In this document: positions 1 to 8,676 of the stretch, piece by piece
Numbering within the stretch: the stretch's first letter is position 1
Layout: the number at the start of each line of letters is the position of its first letter
Source of the DNA: Roseovarius albus
GTDB lineage: Bacteria > Pseudomonadota > Alphaproteobacteria > Rhodobacterales > Rhodobacteraceae
Assembly: GCF_900172335.1 (NCBI RefSeq)
Contig: NZ_FWFX01000009.1
Location: 62,001-126,000 of the forward strand
Direction of reading: 5' to 3'
Length of the DNA stretch: 64,000 nucleotides
Translations under genes and position numbers: made by a program
Notes under the pieces: model-generated
What the model was told of the DNA's origin: nothing
The model's input: the letters and a program-made list of their open reading frames with translations, nothing else
Database searches by the model: none

Positions 1-27
1 ATCCCACATCACAGCCAGATCATACAT
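1..27 (-). CDS. 5' end of a gene cut by the window edge, possibly urate oxidase PuuD
   Basis: An ATG at 27 on the minus strand follows a strong ribosome binding site (GGGAGG, positions 34-39) and opens the peptide MYDLAVMWD before the window ends. The gene diverges from the LysR gene at 127. The locus makes HIU hydrolase and OHCU decarboxylase but shows no urate oxidase, and as I remember them PuuD-type membrane urate oxidases of roseobacters begin with a similar short stretch before the first helix. The product name is inference from nine residues and context; the start itself is well supported. Confidence 0.4.
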
Positions 28-81
28 GGAAACCCTCCCAAGATTCGGTTTGAAACCACTCTAGGCGACCGATTATTATTC

Positions 82-94
82 TGCTATCATAGCA
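82..94. promoter_or_regulatory. Likely LysR operator between divergent genes
   Basis: TGCTATCATAGCA is a perfect dyad with the T-N11-A form typical of LysR-type boxes. It sits about 33 bp before the LysR gene at 127 and about 55 bp before the divergent gene at 27. A second small dyad, GGTTTGAAACC, lies at 47-57. Assignment to this regulator is inferred from position. Confidence 0.4.
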
Positions 95-126
95 AAATAC
101 CAAGCAGCATCAAAAAAATCAAAACA

Positions 127-1047
127 ATGTCATACCTCGACAACATCCGAACCTTTGTACGCGTTTACGAACTGGGCAGCATGTCTGCCGCCGGACGGGA
201 CCTGCGCATTTCGCCTGCGGTGACCTCCTCTCGAATCTCGCAACTAGAGGATCATCTGAGCGTGCGGTTGTTTCAACGCACCACCCGCAGCCTGACCCCA
301 ACCGAGCAGGGGCAAGCCTTTTACGCCGGGGCCTGCGAGATCCTTGAATCGGTGGAGAGCGCCGAGGCGCAGGTCGCCAATATCACTGAAAACCCCAAAG
401 GCTCGCTTTATGTCGCCGCCCCCTTGGGGGTGGGTCGACGATTGATCGCGCCTCAGGTGCCCGCGTTTCTGGGCGAGTATCCCGAGGTCAAAGTCAGATT
501 ACGCCTGACCGATCGCAAGGTGGACCTGACCACAGAAGGCTTGGATCTGGCATTCTTTCTGGGTCAACCTGAAGACAGCAACCTGCGTATCCGCAAGATC
601 GCCGATGTGGATCGGGTGCTTTGCGCGGCACCCTCTTATATCGAAGCGCACGGAACGCCGGGCTCGGGCGACGACCTGATCACCGGCGCGCATGAATGCC
701 TGAACCTGCGCTTCCCCGGCGCAACCGAGTTCCAATGGCCCCTAGTCACCGCCGAGGGCACCAAGAAATTCCGCGTCGCCGGGCGCTACGAATCCGACGA
801 CGGCGATGTGCTGACCGATTGGGCGCTGGATGGCCACGGCATCGCGATGAAACCAATCTTCGAGGTAGCCGAACACCTGCAATCCGGCCGCCTTGTACCC
901 GTCGCACAGAACACGCCACCTGAACCGATCCAAATGGCCTGCCTGTATACCCACCGCAAACGGCAAGACCCCAAAGCACGGCTGTTTATGGATTTCGTGA
1001 TCGACCGCGTCGGTCGGGAAATTCGTGAGAGTGGGGAGAGCCGCTGA
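127..1047 (+). CDS. LysR family transcriptional regulator, probably of purine breakdown
   Basis: The 306-residue protein has the LysR layout: a winged helix-turn-helix in residues 1-60 (pattern VYELGSMSAAGRDL, then SRISQLE) and a substrate-binding-type effector domain from about residue 90. It closely resembles the LysR protein at 27004, sharing the start MSY, FVRVYELG, RTTRSL, PLGVGRR and SDRKVD-like stretches. Each of the two stands divergent to a purine oxidation gene, xdhA in one case and the edge gene in the other. The role in purine control is inferred from that arrangement. No effector can be named from sequence. Confidence 0.85.
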   Translation: MSYLDNIRTFVRVYELGSMSAAGRDLRISPAVTSSRISQLEDHLSVRLFQRTTRSLTPTEQGQAFYAGACEILESVESAEAQVANITENPKGSLYVAAPLGVGRRLIAPQVPAFLGEYPEVKVRLRLTDRKVDLTTEGLDLAFFLGQPEDSNLRIRKIADVDRVLCAAPSYIEAHGTPGSGDDLITGAHECLNLRFPGATEFQWPLVTAEGTKKFRVAGRYESDDGDVLTDWALDGHGIAMKPIFEVAEHLQSGRLVPVAQNTPPEPIQMACLYTHRKRQDPKARLFMDFVIDRVGREIRESGESR

Positions 1048-1069
1048 CCCCCTTAGTACGTATCAGCCT

Positions 1070-1369
1070 TCAGTTTGATGCAGCATACTGCTCAGACTTG
1101 GCCCATGCACAAAGGTTCATGCCGTGCGCTTCGCCGACGGTATACCCGCTCCCGTCCGACCCGGCGATATACAACAACCCATCACGGGACTTTACCTTGT
1201 TCAACCGCAGCCAATGGGTCGAGCCCTTTTCTTGGGCACATTCGGCAAAAGCCGCCTTTTGAACCTCTTCAGGCACCGTGCGGATCGCATCAAAATCAGC
1301 AGCCGCTTCGCACGCCGCGACGGATGCGACCAACATGAAAGCGACGGTGCGACGAAGATAGAAGGCCAA
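1070..1369 (-). CDS. Small putative lipoprotein of unknown function
   Basis: This 99-residue frame starts with TTG. An arginine pair and hydrophobic stretch end in VAAC, a fair lipobox with Cys at residue 20. The mature part carries two more cysteines and no domain I recognise. Its 3' end lies close to the end of the convergent LysR gene. An ATG at 1336 would leave too short a signal, so the TTG start was kept. Function is unknown. Confidence 0.45.
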   Translation of the reverse strand: MAFYLRRTVAFMLVASVAACEAAADFDAIRTVPEEVQKAAFAECAQEKGSTHWLRLNKVKSRDGLLYIAGSDGSGYTVGEAHGMNLCAWAKSEQYAASN

Positions 1370-1583
1370 GCTAAACCCCGGTTATTGCTCTTCCTAGGCT
1401 AAACCTAGCTGCAACTAAGAACAACAAATTCACCAAAGTCATAAACTCTCTTTAAGCATTGTCCGCTTAGAGCCCAGCTTGACTAAAGCTGTGTACTACA
1501 CGAATGTCGGCTTCCAATCACGCAGATATGAGTGCGGTTCAAACTATACGCACTGTGTAATTTACAACTAAAGGACGCGATTG

Positions 1584-2009
1584 ATGCACCCAACAGAAAA
1601 AGTAGTTCGCCAGTTTCATGAATCTTGGGGCATGCGTGATCCTGATCGCGGAGCAGAAGTTATTTCGGAGGATTGCGCCTTTGAAGATATTGCTCGCCAA
1701 GAAAAACTGACAGGCAAAGAGGCTTACAAGGATGACTATTATCGATGGCGGGAAGCTTTCCCAGACGGTCTTTGTGAAGTTGAAAACGTAATCGTTAGCC
1801 AATGCGGAGAATGGGCAACCGTTGAGTTTCGCAATACAGGCATTCACGCTGGTATCCTGCGCTCCAGTCTCGGAGATTTCCAGCCAACCGGAAAGAAGGC
1901 CGAAGTTCGTTACTGTTCCGTGATGAAAGTAAAAGATGGAATGGTGGTAGAAGGCCGAGATTACTACGACAGCGCAACGATTACCCGCCAATTGGGGTTG
2001 GTCGATTGA
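1584..2009 (+). CDS. NTF2/SnoaL-like small protein
   Basis: The 141-residue protein has the size and pattern of the cone-shaped NTF2-like/SnoaL fold: an N-terminal helix (VVRQFHESWGMRD), a DYYRWREAFPDG segment and a C-terminal strand run ending in a conserved-looking EGRDYYDS stretch. Members include ester cyclases and limonene-epoxide-hydrolase-type enzymes, and many have no known substrate. The ATG at 1584 is preferred to the TTG just before it because AAAGGA lies nine bases upstream. It is AT-richer than the neighbouring purine genes, which fits a later insertion. The substrate cannot be told. Confidence 0.7.
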   Translation: MHPTEKVVRQFHESWGMRDPDRGAEVISEDCAFEDIARQEKLTGKEAYKDDYYRWREAFPDGLCEVENVIVSQCGEWATVEFRNTGIHAGILRSSLGDFQPTGKKAEVRYCSVMKVKDGMVVEGRDYYDSATITRQLGLVD

Positions 2010-2310
2010 CTCTTTGAGCCCTGCATTAACATAGCTGCTTTAACTAGCATATCTCACGACATGTAATGAAAGAGAAGCTGACATTCTTGAGCATCGTATA
2101 GATGTCGGCTCTGTCCGCATAGCGGTCTTGATGTCGTTCTGAATTCAACTTAGATCATCAGTTGACCGGTATGAGGCCAATCTTCTGAATGCTGTTAGTT
2201 CACGAATTTCATCTCCGGGATTAGCCCCAACAGCCTTCGCTAGTTGTGGGTCTAAGTGACTATAAACGCGAATTGTGATACTGATCCAAGCTCAAGCTTT
2301 GAGGTATCAA
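2010..2310. other. Intergenic stretch, no gene seen
   Basis: About 300 AT-rich bases lie between the NTF2-like gene and the secreted protein. No open frame with a credible ribosome site and no strong hairpin was found. The stretch near 2100-2130 (CGGCTCTGTCCGCATAGCGG) looks like decayed coding or repeat sequence but cannot be assigned. Confidence 0.4.
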
Positions 2311-3111
2311 ATGCGGCACATTCTTTTGGCAATATTATTTTTCTTTTACGCCGGGAGCGTCTCGGCACAGCAGTCAAGTGATGATCTTGCGGATTTTTGC
2401 GCAACTGCGACGCCTGATTTGATGGCTGCGCTGAACGGAACGTGGCGACTAACTCACGAGTCAGGCTCTGCATATTTTGGAAATATGTCCAGACAAGATT
2501 TTCCAGCCCCAGCACCGATAGATTTAGAATTTTTGCACTGGAGCAACCTCGACATCGGCATATTGAGCGGAGAAGGCCAATACCTTCTGATGTTGCCGGT
2601 ATCAACGGAGGCGGCAGCGGACCATATATCAACCCTTGTACAGGACGAGGTGACTGCAGACTTAATGCCAGGCAGTGCTTCTTGTGATTGGTATGCTCTT
2701 CCGGCGATGATCGGGACCACAAGTTATAGCTTGAAGTCTGATGAGTTGGAACCGGTAATTAGACCTGAAAATGTCCATTTGTGGCAGGGTGGTGTCGTCA
2801 TCAACATCTGTCCCGAAGGTGAAAAAGAAGAAGAACTTTGGTCTTCGATTCCAGACGAGTATCGCGACACAAGTAACGATACTGATGCACGTATCCGACT
2901 CTCTGAAAAAACAGATCTCCAAATATATCGAGATGAAAAGTCCGCTTGTGCGGTTCATAATTCGACGAAAGGCGATCTGGATATGACCCTCATCGTCAAG
3001 TTCAGTTCACCTAATTCCGCGTCTGGAATTGTGTCATTCTGGGGAAAGATGGATGCGGGCGGGCAGAAGATAGGATTTTTTGCGCAAACGCCAGTTAAGA
3101 TGAGTCGTTGA
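2311..3111 (+). CDS. Secreted protein of unknown function
   Basis: Starting at the ATG at 2311 gives a 266-residue protein with a clear Sec signal: MRHILLAILFFFYAGSVSA with likely cleavage before QQ. An earlier in-frame start at 2275 would bury the signal and was rejected. The mature part is acidic and holds several cysteines, including one in the ASCDWYALP stretch, but no family I recognise. Base composition is AT-rich, with runs of AAG and GAA codons unlike the purine genes on either side, so the gene is probably a recent arrival. Predicted location is the periplasm or outside the cell. Confidence 0.6.
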   Translation: MRHILLAILFFFYAGSVSAQQSSDDLADFCATATPDLMAALNGTWRLTHESGSAYFGNMSRQDFPAPAPIDLEFLHWSNLDIGILSGEGQYLLMLPVSTEAAADHISTLVQDEVTADLMPGSASCDWYALPAMIGTTSYSLKSDELEPVIRPENVHLWQGGVVINICPEGEKEEELWSSIPDEYRDTSNDTDARIRLSEKTDLQIYRDEKSACAVHNSTKGDLDMTLIVKFSSPNSASGIVSFWGKMDAGGQKIGFFAQTPVKMSR

Positions 3112-3297
3112 GCCAGCGCGAGAGCGCCAATGGAGCCGATGCCATGTCTGTTTTTGGCGTCATCGACGCGTTCACTCAAGATCCGCTTCGTCCGCAGTGC
3201 CGACATGAAGCCAGTTTCACTTTTCGGTCTTCTCGGACTTCTCGGACTTCTTCACGAAGCCCACTAGTATTACGCCGCAAGAAGCAAAATCCCCAAT
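3112..3297. other. Decayed sequence with a Gly-Leu-Leu tandem repeat
   Basis: The nine-base unit CTTCTCGGA occurs twice in tandem at 3229-3246, followed by a partial third copy. Read in the frame from ATG 3205 it gives MKPVSLF, then three GLL units, then HEAH and a stop at 3265-3267. Upstream, in another frame, the segment MSVFGVIDAFTQDP at about 3144-3185 looks coding-like. Together they suggest the frameshifted 3' part of a small protein with a Gly/Leu-rich C-terminal anchor. This is tentative. Confidence 0.3.
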
Positions 3298-3651
3298 CTA
3301 ACTTCCGCGATAGGTCGAATACCCAAACGGCGAGAGCAGCAGCGGCACGTGATAATGCGACGCCTCTGACATGCCAAAGCGGATTGGGATCACGTCCAAG
3401 AAGCGCGGTTCCTCGGGCGGGGTGCCGCTGGCATCGAGATAGCTGCCCGCGTGAAAGACCAACTCATAAACGCCTTTCTCAAACGCCTCTGTCGGCAGGA
3501 TCTGCTCATCCGTGCGGCCGTCGTCATTGGTGGTCAGCGTTTTCAGATGCGTCCGGGTCTCGCCCTCGATCTTATACAGGTCGATCTTCAGCCCCTCGGC
3601 CGGGCAGCCGCGTGCGGTGTCCAGAACATGCGTTGTCAGATATCCGGTCAT
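3298..3651 (-). CDS. uraH: 5-Hydroxyisourate hydrolase
   Basis: The 117-residue protein is a transthyretin-like HIU hydrolase, which opens 5-hydroxyisourate to OHCU after urate oxidation. Family marks are the start [14 protein letters not shown], the central TNDDGRTD and the C-terminal YRGS signature (family form YRGS/T). Start choice: the ATG at 3651 follows GAGAGG at a good distance and matches the family N-terminus. The longer frame to 3729 would add 26 residues outside the fold and run over the divergent promoter. It diverges from the allantoinase fusion, which carries the next enzyme, OHCU decarboxylase, as its C-terminal domain. Confidence 0.93.
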   Translation of the reverse strand: MTGYLTTHVLDTARGCPAEGLKIDLYKIEGETRTHLKTLTTNDDGRTDEQILPTEAFEKGVYELVFHAGSYLDASGTPPEEPRFLDVIPIRFGMSEASHYHVPLLLSPFGYSTYRGS

Positions 3652-3801
3652 GATAAGCCTCTCGAATTGACGTGCCTTTTTATAAGCCGATCTTGCCCTG
3701 CCGGACAAAGTATGCCGGACAAAAGGCACCTTCGTGTTTAATTTGAAAAATATTCGGATTATTCTGGATTACAAAGGATTAATTCAAATGAGGACCTGCA
3801 A
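3652..3801. promoter_or_regulatory. Divergent uraH/puuE control region with several repeats
   Basis: Three layers of repeats are visible. GTGCCTTTT (3672-3680) is matched by its exact reverse complement AAAAGGCAC (3721-3729). TGCCGGACAAA occurs at 3699-3709 and again at 3713-3723. GGATTA occurs at 3756, 3766 and 3776, exactly ten bases apart, so all three copies lie on one face of the helix just upstream of the puuE start. These look like regulator binding sites. The most likely binder is one of the two LysR paralogues, which is inference. Confidence 0.5.
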
Positions 3802-5214
3802 GTGACCCGCTACCCCCGTGACATGACCGGATACGGTGCCAATCCCCCCGCTGCCAATTGGCCGAACGGGGCGAAAATCGCTGTTCAAATCGTTCTGAAC
3901 TACGAAGAAGGCGGCGAAAATAACATCCTGCACGGCGATGCCGCGTCTGAGGCGTTCCTGTCTGAAATCACCGGCGCACAGCCGTGGCCGGGGCAACGGC
4001 ATTGGAATATGGAATCAATCTATGAATACGGTGCACGCGCCGGGTTCTGGCGGGTGCACCGCATGTTGGGTGATCTGCCGGTCACGGTCTATGGCGTGGC
4101 CACGGCTCTGGCGCGTGCACCAGAACAGGTTGCAGCGATGAAGGCCTCGGGTTGGGAGATCGCCAGCCATGGCCTCAAATGGGTCGAACACAAGGACATG
4201 TCCGAGGAGGAAGAACGCGCACAGATCGCTGAAGCGATCCGGGTGCATATTGAGGCCACGGGCGAAGCCCCGCGCGGCTGGTACACTGGGCGCTGCTCAA
4301 ACAACACCGTACGCCTTGCGGCCGAAACCGGGCAATTCACCTATGTCGCCGACAGCTATGCCGATGATCTGCCATACTGGATGAAGATCAATGGGCAGGA
4401 CCAGTTAATTGTACCCTACACATTGGATTGCAATGACATGCGCTTTGCGATTCCTGCAGGATTCACCAACGGCAATCAGTTCGAAAGCTATCTGAAAGAC
4501 AGCTTTGATGTGCTGTACGAGGAAGGCGCGGCAGGCGCGCCCAAGATGCTGTCTATTGGTCTGCATTGCCGCCTGATTGGCCGTCCCGGCCGCGCCGCCG
4601 CTCTGCGTCGCGCGATCGAGTATTTCAAATCCCACGATGATGTCTGGTTCGCAACGCGCCTGCAGATTGCCGAACACTGGACCAAGGAGCACCCCCCCGT
4701 GACCACACCCATCCCCTCGCAAATGGACCGCGAGACGTTTGTCTCTGAATTCGGCGGTATCTTTGAGCATAGCCCCTGGATCGCCGAAGGCGCGCATGCG
4801 CAGGAGCTTGGACCGACCCATGACACCGCTCAAGGCATACATCAGGCGCTGGCCCGAGTATTCCGCGCGGCCCCTGACGATCAGCGCCTCGGCGTTCTGA
4901 CTGCGCACCCTGATCTGGCTGGTAAACTTGCCGCAGCCAAACGCCTGACCGCGGAATCCACGGCTGAGCAAGCCTCGGTCGGGCTGGACGAGTTAACTGA
5001 TGAAGAGCGCGCGACATTCACTCGCCTCAACGACTCTTACACCACGAAATTCGGTTTTCCCTTCATCATCGCCGTGCGTGACAACACCAAGGCCACGATC
5101 ATGGCCGCCTTTGAGCGTCGCATCGGCAATGACCGCGCCACCGAGTTTGATGAGGCCTGCCGTCAGGTCGAACGTATCGCCGAGCTGCGCCTGCAAGAGA
5201 AACTGCCAAGATGA
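3802..5214 (+). CDS. puuE: Allantoinase (PuuE type) fused to OHCU decarboxylase
   Basis: The 470-residue protein joins two enzymes. Residues 1 to about 305 form the polysaccharide-deacetylase-like PuuE allantoinase, which turns allantoin into allantoate (RYPRDMTGYGANPP at the start; NYEEGGENN; SHGLKWVEH). Residues from about 310 form OHCU decarboxylase, which makes S-allantoin, with the family's AHPDLAGKL stretch around His369 and KFGFPFI near 415. The order of reactions is C-terminal domain first, then N-terminal domain. The start is GTG at 3802, preceded by GAGG. The stop overlaps allA by four bases, so the two are translationally coupled. Confidence 0.93.
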   Translation: MTRYPRDMTGYGANPPAANWPNGAKIAVQIVLNYEEGGENNILHGDAASEAFLSEITGAQPWPGQRHWNMESIYEYGARAGFWRVHRMLGDLPVTVYGVATALARAPEQVAAMKASGWEIASHGLKWVEHKDMSEEEERAQIAEAIRVHIEATGEAPRGWYTGRCSNNTVRLAAETGQFTYVADSYADDLPYWMKINGQDQLIVPYTLDCNDMRFAIPAGFTNGNQFESYLKDSFDVLYEEGAAGAPKMLSIGLHCRLIGRPGRAAALRRAIEYFKSHDDVWFATRLQIAEHWTKEHPPVTTPIPSQMDRETFVSEFGGIFEHSPWIAEGAHAQELGPTHDTAQGIHQALARVFRAAPDDQRLGVLTAHPDLAGKLAAAKRLTAESTAEQASVGLDELTDEERATFTRLNDSYTTKFGFPFIIAVRDNTKATIMAAFERRIGNDRATEFDEACRQVERIAELRLQEKLPR

Positions 5215-5696
5215 CGACCCGGATCAAAGCCCACCCCCTGACTGCCGAAGCCCTCGCCCCCTATGGCGACGTGATGGAAGCCACCGGCGCGCCCGACAAG
5301 CTGATCAACCAAGGTAAATGCGGCCGGTTCCACGACCGCGCAAACCTTGATTTTTCGGATGGAAAAGCCGGGATCAGCATTTTTCAGGGTGAAAAAGAAA
5401 CCCTGCCTTTGCCGCTTAAGATGGTGGAACGCCACCCTGAAGGCAGTCAGGCTTTTGTGCCGATGTCCGCCGGCCCGTTTCTGGTGGTTGTGGCACGTGA
5501 TGAGGACGGCACACCGGTTAACCCCATCGCTTTCCTGACAAAACCCGGCCAGGCGATCAATTTTCACCGCGGCACATGGCATGGGGTTTTGGCCCCCCTG
5601 TCCGAGCCTGGGCTGTTTGCCGTCATCGATCGCATCGGCGACGGCGCGAACCTGGAAGAGCATTGGTTCGACACCGAATACATCATCGAAGAATGA
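5211..5696 (+). CDS. allA: Ureidoglycolate lyase
   Basis: The 161-residue cupin-fold protein matches ureidoglycolate lyase in length and motifs: APYGDVME near the start, the RHPEGSQAF(V)PM segment, and NFHRGTWHG, which bears the presumed active-site histidines. It splits ureidoglycolate into glyoxylate and urea, the last step of this purine route. Translation is coupled to the allantoinase through an ATGA overlap. The glyoxylate formed is the entry substrate of the bhc enzymes encoded at 12.7-17.2 kb. Confidence 0.92.
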   Translation: MTTRIKAHPLTAEALAPYGDVMEATGAPDKLINQGKCGRFHDRANLDFSDGKAGISIFQGEKETLPLPLKMVERHPEGSQAFVPMSAGPFLVVVARDEDGTPVNPIAFLTKPGQAINFHRGTWHGVLAPLSEPGLFAVIDRIGDGANLEEHWFDTEYIIEE

Positions 5697-5752
5697 CGCG
5701 AGCAGCTGGAAGAGGAGCCAGCACTCAGCATCGGTAAGGGAGGAACACCGAC

Positions 5753-7189
5753 ATGTCAGACAGATCCATCGGGACCCCGGCGCAGCTCCGGGATCCGAAT
5801 TACACGCCTGCGCTGCAACAAGCGATCCCCTTGGGCATTCAGCATGTGCTGGCAATGTTTGTCTCAAATGTCACGCCGGCGATCATTGTCGCCGGGGCAG
5901 CTGGATTTGGGTTCGGATCGGACGCGGGGGCACAGGGTTTCCCGGACATGACCTATCTGATCCAGATGTCGATGCTCTTTGCCGGGATCGCCACTCTGTT
6001 TCAGACCATCGGCATGGGGCCGGTTGGTGCCCGCCTGCCAATTGTACAGGGCACCAGCTTTGCCTTTATCCCGATCATGATCCCACTGGTATCAGGCAAA
6101 GGCGTTGAAGCCCTGCCCGCTGTGTTTGGCGGTGTCATCATCGGTGGGTTTTTCCACGCTTTGATCGGGACATTCATCGGCAAGATCCGCTTTGCCCTGC
6201 CTCCGCTGGTCACCGGCCTGGTGGTGACCATGATTGGCCTCACGCTGGTCAAGGTCGGCATACAGTATTCGGCCGGCGGCGTGCCCGCGATGGACAAGCC
6301 TGAATATGGCAGCCTGTTGAACTGGTCGGCGGCGCTTGTGGTGATCTTCGTCACACTGGCACTCAAGTTCTATGCCAAGGGCATGCTGGCAGTTTCTGCC
6401 GTCGTGATCGGCATCATTGTAGGCTACATCTACGCGATGATCATGGGCATGGTCACGTTCGAGGGCATCTCGACCAGCTGGGAACGTGCTGCGCCCATCG
6501 CCTTTCCGGTGCCCTTCAAATTCGGTTTCGAATTCAGCGCTGCCGCCATTATCGGCTTTTGCCTGATGTCATTTGTCTCAGCGGTGGAAACTGTCGGCGA
6601 CGTTTCAGGCATCACCAAAGGTGGCGCCGGACGCGAAGCGACAGAAGAAGAGATTGCCGGGGCGACCTACGCTGACGGTGTTGGCACCGCCATCGCCGGG
6701 TTCTTTGGCGGTTTTCCAAACACGTCCTTCAGCCAGAACGTTGGTCTGATTGCCATGACCGGGATCATGAGCCGCCATGTCGTGACCATCGGCGCGCTGT
6801 TCCTGATCTTCTGTGGGTTGATCCCCAAAGTTGGCGCGGTCATCCGCACTATCCCGATCGAGGTTTTGGGCGGCGGTGTCATCGTGATGTTCGGCATGGT
6901 CGTTGCGGCAGGTGTGTCGATGCTCTCGGATGTCGATTGGAACCGTCGCAACATGGTGATCTTTGCGATCTCGCTGACCATCGGTCTGGGCCTCAAGCTG
7001 GAGCCCAAGGCAGTACAGTATCTGCCAGATACGCTGCGTGCGCTGATGACCAGCGGCCTTCTGCCCTCAGCTTTTATCGCCATCGTGCTAAACCTGATAC
7101 TGCCCGAAGAACTGGCTGGAGAAGCCACCGAAGAAGTCTCAGGCGGGATGTCAGGACATGGCAAAGGGTCGCTGCCTTCAAGCGATTAG
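5753..7189 (+). CDS. NCS2 family purine permease (urate/xanthine type)
   Basis: The 478-residue membrane protein belongs to the nucleobase-ascorbate transporters (NCS2). It has about 14 hydrophobic segments, an early QHVLAMF motif, GPVGARLPIVQGTSFAF in the third segment, and the late ETVGDVSG and FPNTSFSQNVGLIAMTG signatures. The last resembles bacterial urate and xanthine carriers more than uracil carriers. It follows allA by 56 bases with its own strong ribosome site (AAGGGAGGA) and probably shares the transcript. Substrate is inferred from context. Confidence 0.88.
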   Translation: MSDRSIGTPAQLRDPNYTPALQQAIPLGIQHVLAMFVSNVTPAIIVAGAAGFGFGSDAGAQGFPDMTYLIQMSMLFAGIATLFQTIGMGPVGARLPIVQGTSFAFIPIMIPLVSGKGVEALPAVFGGVIIGGFFHALIGTFIGKIRFALPPLVTGLVVTMIGLTLVKVGIQYSAGGVPAMDKPEYGSLLNWSAALVVIFVTLALKFYAKGMLAVSAVVIGIIVGYIYAMIMGMVTFEGISTSWERAAPIAFPVPFKFGFEFSAAAIIGFCLMSFVSAVETVGDVSGITKGGAGREATEEEIAGATYADGVGTAIAGFFGGFPNTSFSQNVGLIAMTGIMSRHVVTIGALFLIFCGLIPKVGAVIRTIPIEVLGGGVIVMFGMVVAAGVSMLSDVDWNRRNMVIFAISLTIGLGLKLEPKAVQYLPDTLRALMTSGLLPSAFIAIVLNLILPEELAGEATEEVSGGMSGHGKGSLPSSD

Positions 7190-7216
7190 GTTTAATTCAC
7201 AATTCACGTGCACCCG

Positions 7217-7244
7217 AAAGCGGCGCGCCTCCCGCGCCGCTTTT
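7217..7244 (+). terminator. Rho-independent terminator between convergent genes
   Basis: AAAGCGGCGCG (7217-7227) pairs perfectly with CGCGCCGCTTT (7233-7243) across a five-base loop, with a short T run at 7241-7244 and an A run on the other strand. It can end both the permease transcript and the oncoming exporter transcript. Confidence 0.8.
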
Positions 7245-7247
7245 GCT

Positions 7248-8429
7248 TCAACTGATCAGGTTGCGGTTCTTTTGCGAATACATCGAGTAAGCGGTGATCT
7301 GCCCCGCCACGATGGCCGAAAAGATAAACAACGACGACAGGCCTACGCTTTGTGAGGGCATGAGGGATTCACCATAGAGCGTCTGTGTCGCCCCCATCAG
7401 CACCCGGCTGCCGGGAACTAAGATAATAATGCCCTGCACAATATAGATCGCCCCCGTTAGGCTCAATTTTTTGGCTAGCCATGTGCCATAGAAGGTGATG
7501 CAAACTGTCGTGATCCACGTTCCCACGATCCAGCCCGCCCCCAGATCCAGATATAGCGGTCCCCACATACCCAGAACCGTCACGGGAAAGGCCAGCAAGA
7601 TGTCAATCGCACGGGCGTTGAAGATCACACCAAGCGCGCAGGACAAGATCGGTAGCGCCACAAAAGGCATCCACGGAGCAATCTCGCTGACATTGGCGAC
7701 GGATTCAGCCTCACCCCATAGGGTTTCACCGATGTTCAGTCCGATAAATATGCCGATAAATAACTTCATAAAAACAAAGATAGACTGCCCAAACAAGCTG
7801 GTCCCAGACAATATGTCATTGAACGCTAGACATTCGAGCGAGTTGGCAATCGCCAATCCCGGCACGAACAAAACAATTGCCGCAATACAGAGCCCCCACA
7901 CCGGCAACGGAACACCGTGAGAACTCATCCAGGCGACGGTCAATCCGGTCACAAGGGCACTGAGAAATTCAACAACGATAATGCGCTCATTCCGGCAGAT
8001 CAGTTGGCACACCCAAACCATGAAGCCCAGTAAGGCCGCGATGCCAATCGCCTGCATGGAACTGCCCACCAGAACCAAAAATGCGGGGGGTATAGCGATG
8101 TTCGCCATCATTACCAGAAAAGCAGGATAGCTGACCGGCTCTGGCGGTACCTTGTTGGTAGACTGATTGATTTCGATGATTGTATTGGCCAACAAAGCCA
8201 GATTGATCGACGCTGGTTCCAACCGTTTCATGACAACCTGGTTTTCATTGTCGGGAAACTGATAGGTTATCGCCGTGGGCGAGGCCTGCACCACCACCGT
8301 CACCCCATGCTTACGCGCATAGTGTTGCACATATTTTTCGATCTTGTACGGCGCGCAGCCACTGCGGTGCAGCGTCGTGCCGATATCACAGATCATTTTT
8401 ATGCGTGCGCTCGGGGCCAAGGCAGTCAC
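7248..8429 (-). CDS. ThrE-type threonine/serine exporter family protein
   Basis: The 393-residue protein carries the two joined halves of the ThrE family. A soluble N-terminal part has DIGTTLHRSGCAPYKIE and HGVTVVVQASPTAI in residues 15-60, and about ten membrane segments follow. Family members export small amino acids such as threonine and serine. The frame opens with GTG at 8429; an ATG at residue 12 (8396) is an alternative, and neither has a strong ribosome site. It stands alone between the purine block and the haloacid dehalogenase gene, and its link to them is unknown. Confidence 0.8.
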   Translation of the reverse strand: MTALAPSARIKMICDIGTTLHRSGCAPYKIEKYVQHYARKHGVTVVVQASPTAITYQFPDNENQVVMKRLEPASINLALLANTIIEINQSTNKVPPEPVSYPAFLVMMANIAIPPAFLVLVGSSMQAIGIAALLGFMVWVCQLICRNERIIVVEFLSALVTGLTVAWMSSHGVPLPVWGLCIAAIVLFVPGLAIANSLECLAFNDILSGTSLFGQSIFVFMKLFIGIFIGLNIGETLWGEAESVANVSEIAPWMPFVALPILSCALGVIFNARAIDILLAFPVTVLGMWGPLYLDLGAGWIVGTWITTVCITFYGTWLAKKLSLTGAIYIVQGIIILVPGSRVLMGATQTLYGESLMPSQSVGLSSLFIFSAIVAGQITAYSMYSQKNRNLIS

Positions 8430-8676
8430 CAGATTTATGGATCAACATAGCAAGCCGGGCAGAATCAAAAACCGTCGGGATGCTCAGAGGCGGCTTTTAT
8501 GCGCTCTGGTATGAATTGACCATCCCCTGCACTAAACGCCCGCCAAAAGGAACATGACAGATTTCGATGATCCGATGAGCATCCATCATTAGGGTCATTG
8601 GTGCTGCACGAGTAACCTAAATCCGAGATGATGCCCTTCCATGCAAGGAATGGCATCCACGCGAAAAGGACACGCC

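Noticed and set aside
3108-3653. Plus-strand frame of 181 codons antisense to uraH
   Set aside because: The minus strand codes a clear HIU hydrolase; the antisense frame is arginine- and serine-rich as shadows of GC-rich genes are.
5163-5867. Minus-strand frame of 234 codons across allA
   Set aside because: It is the shadow of allA and the permease start, both with strong family motifs.
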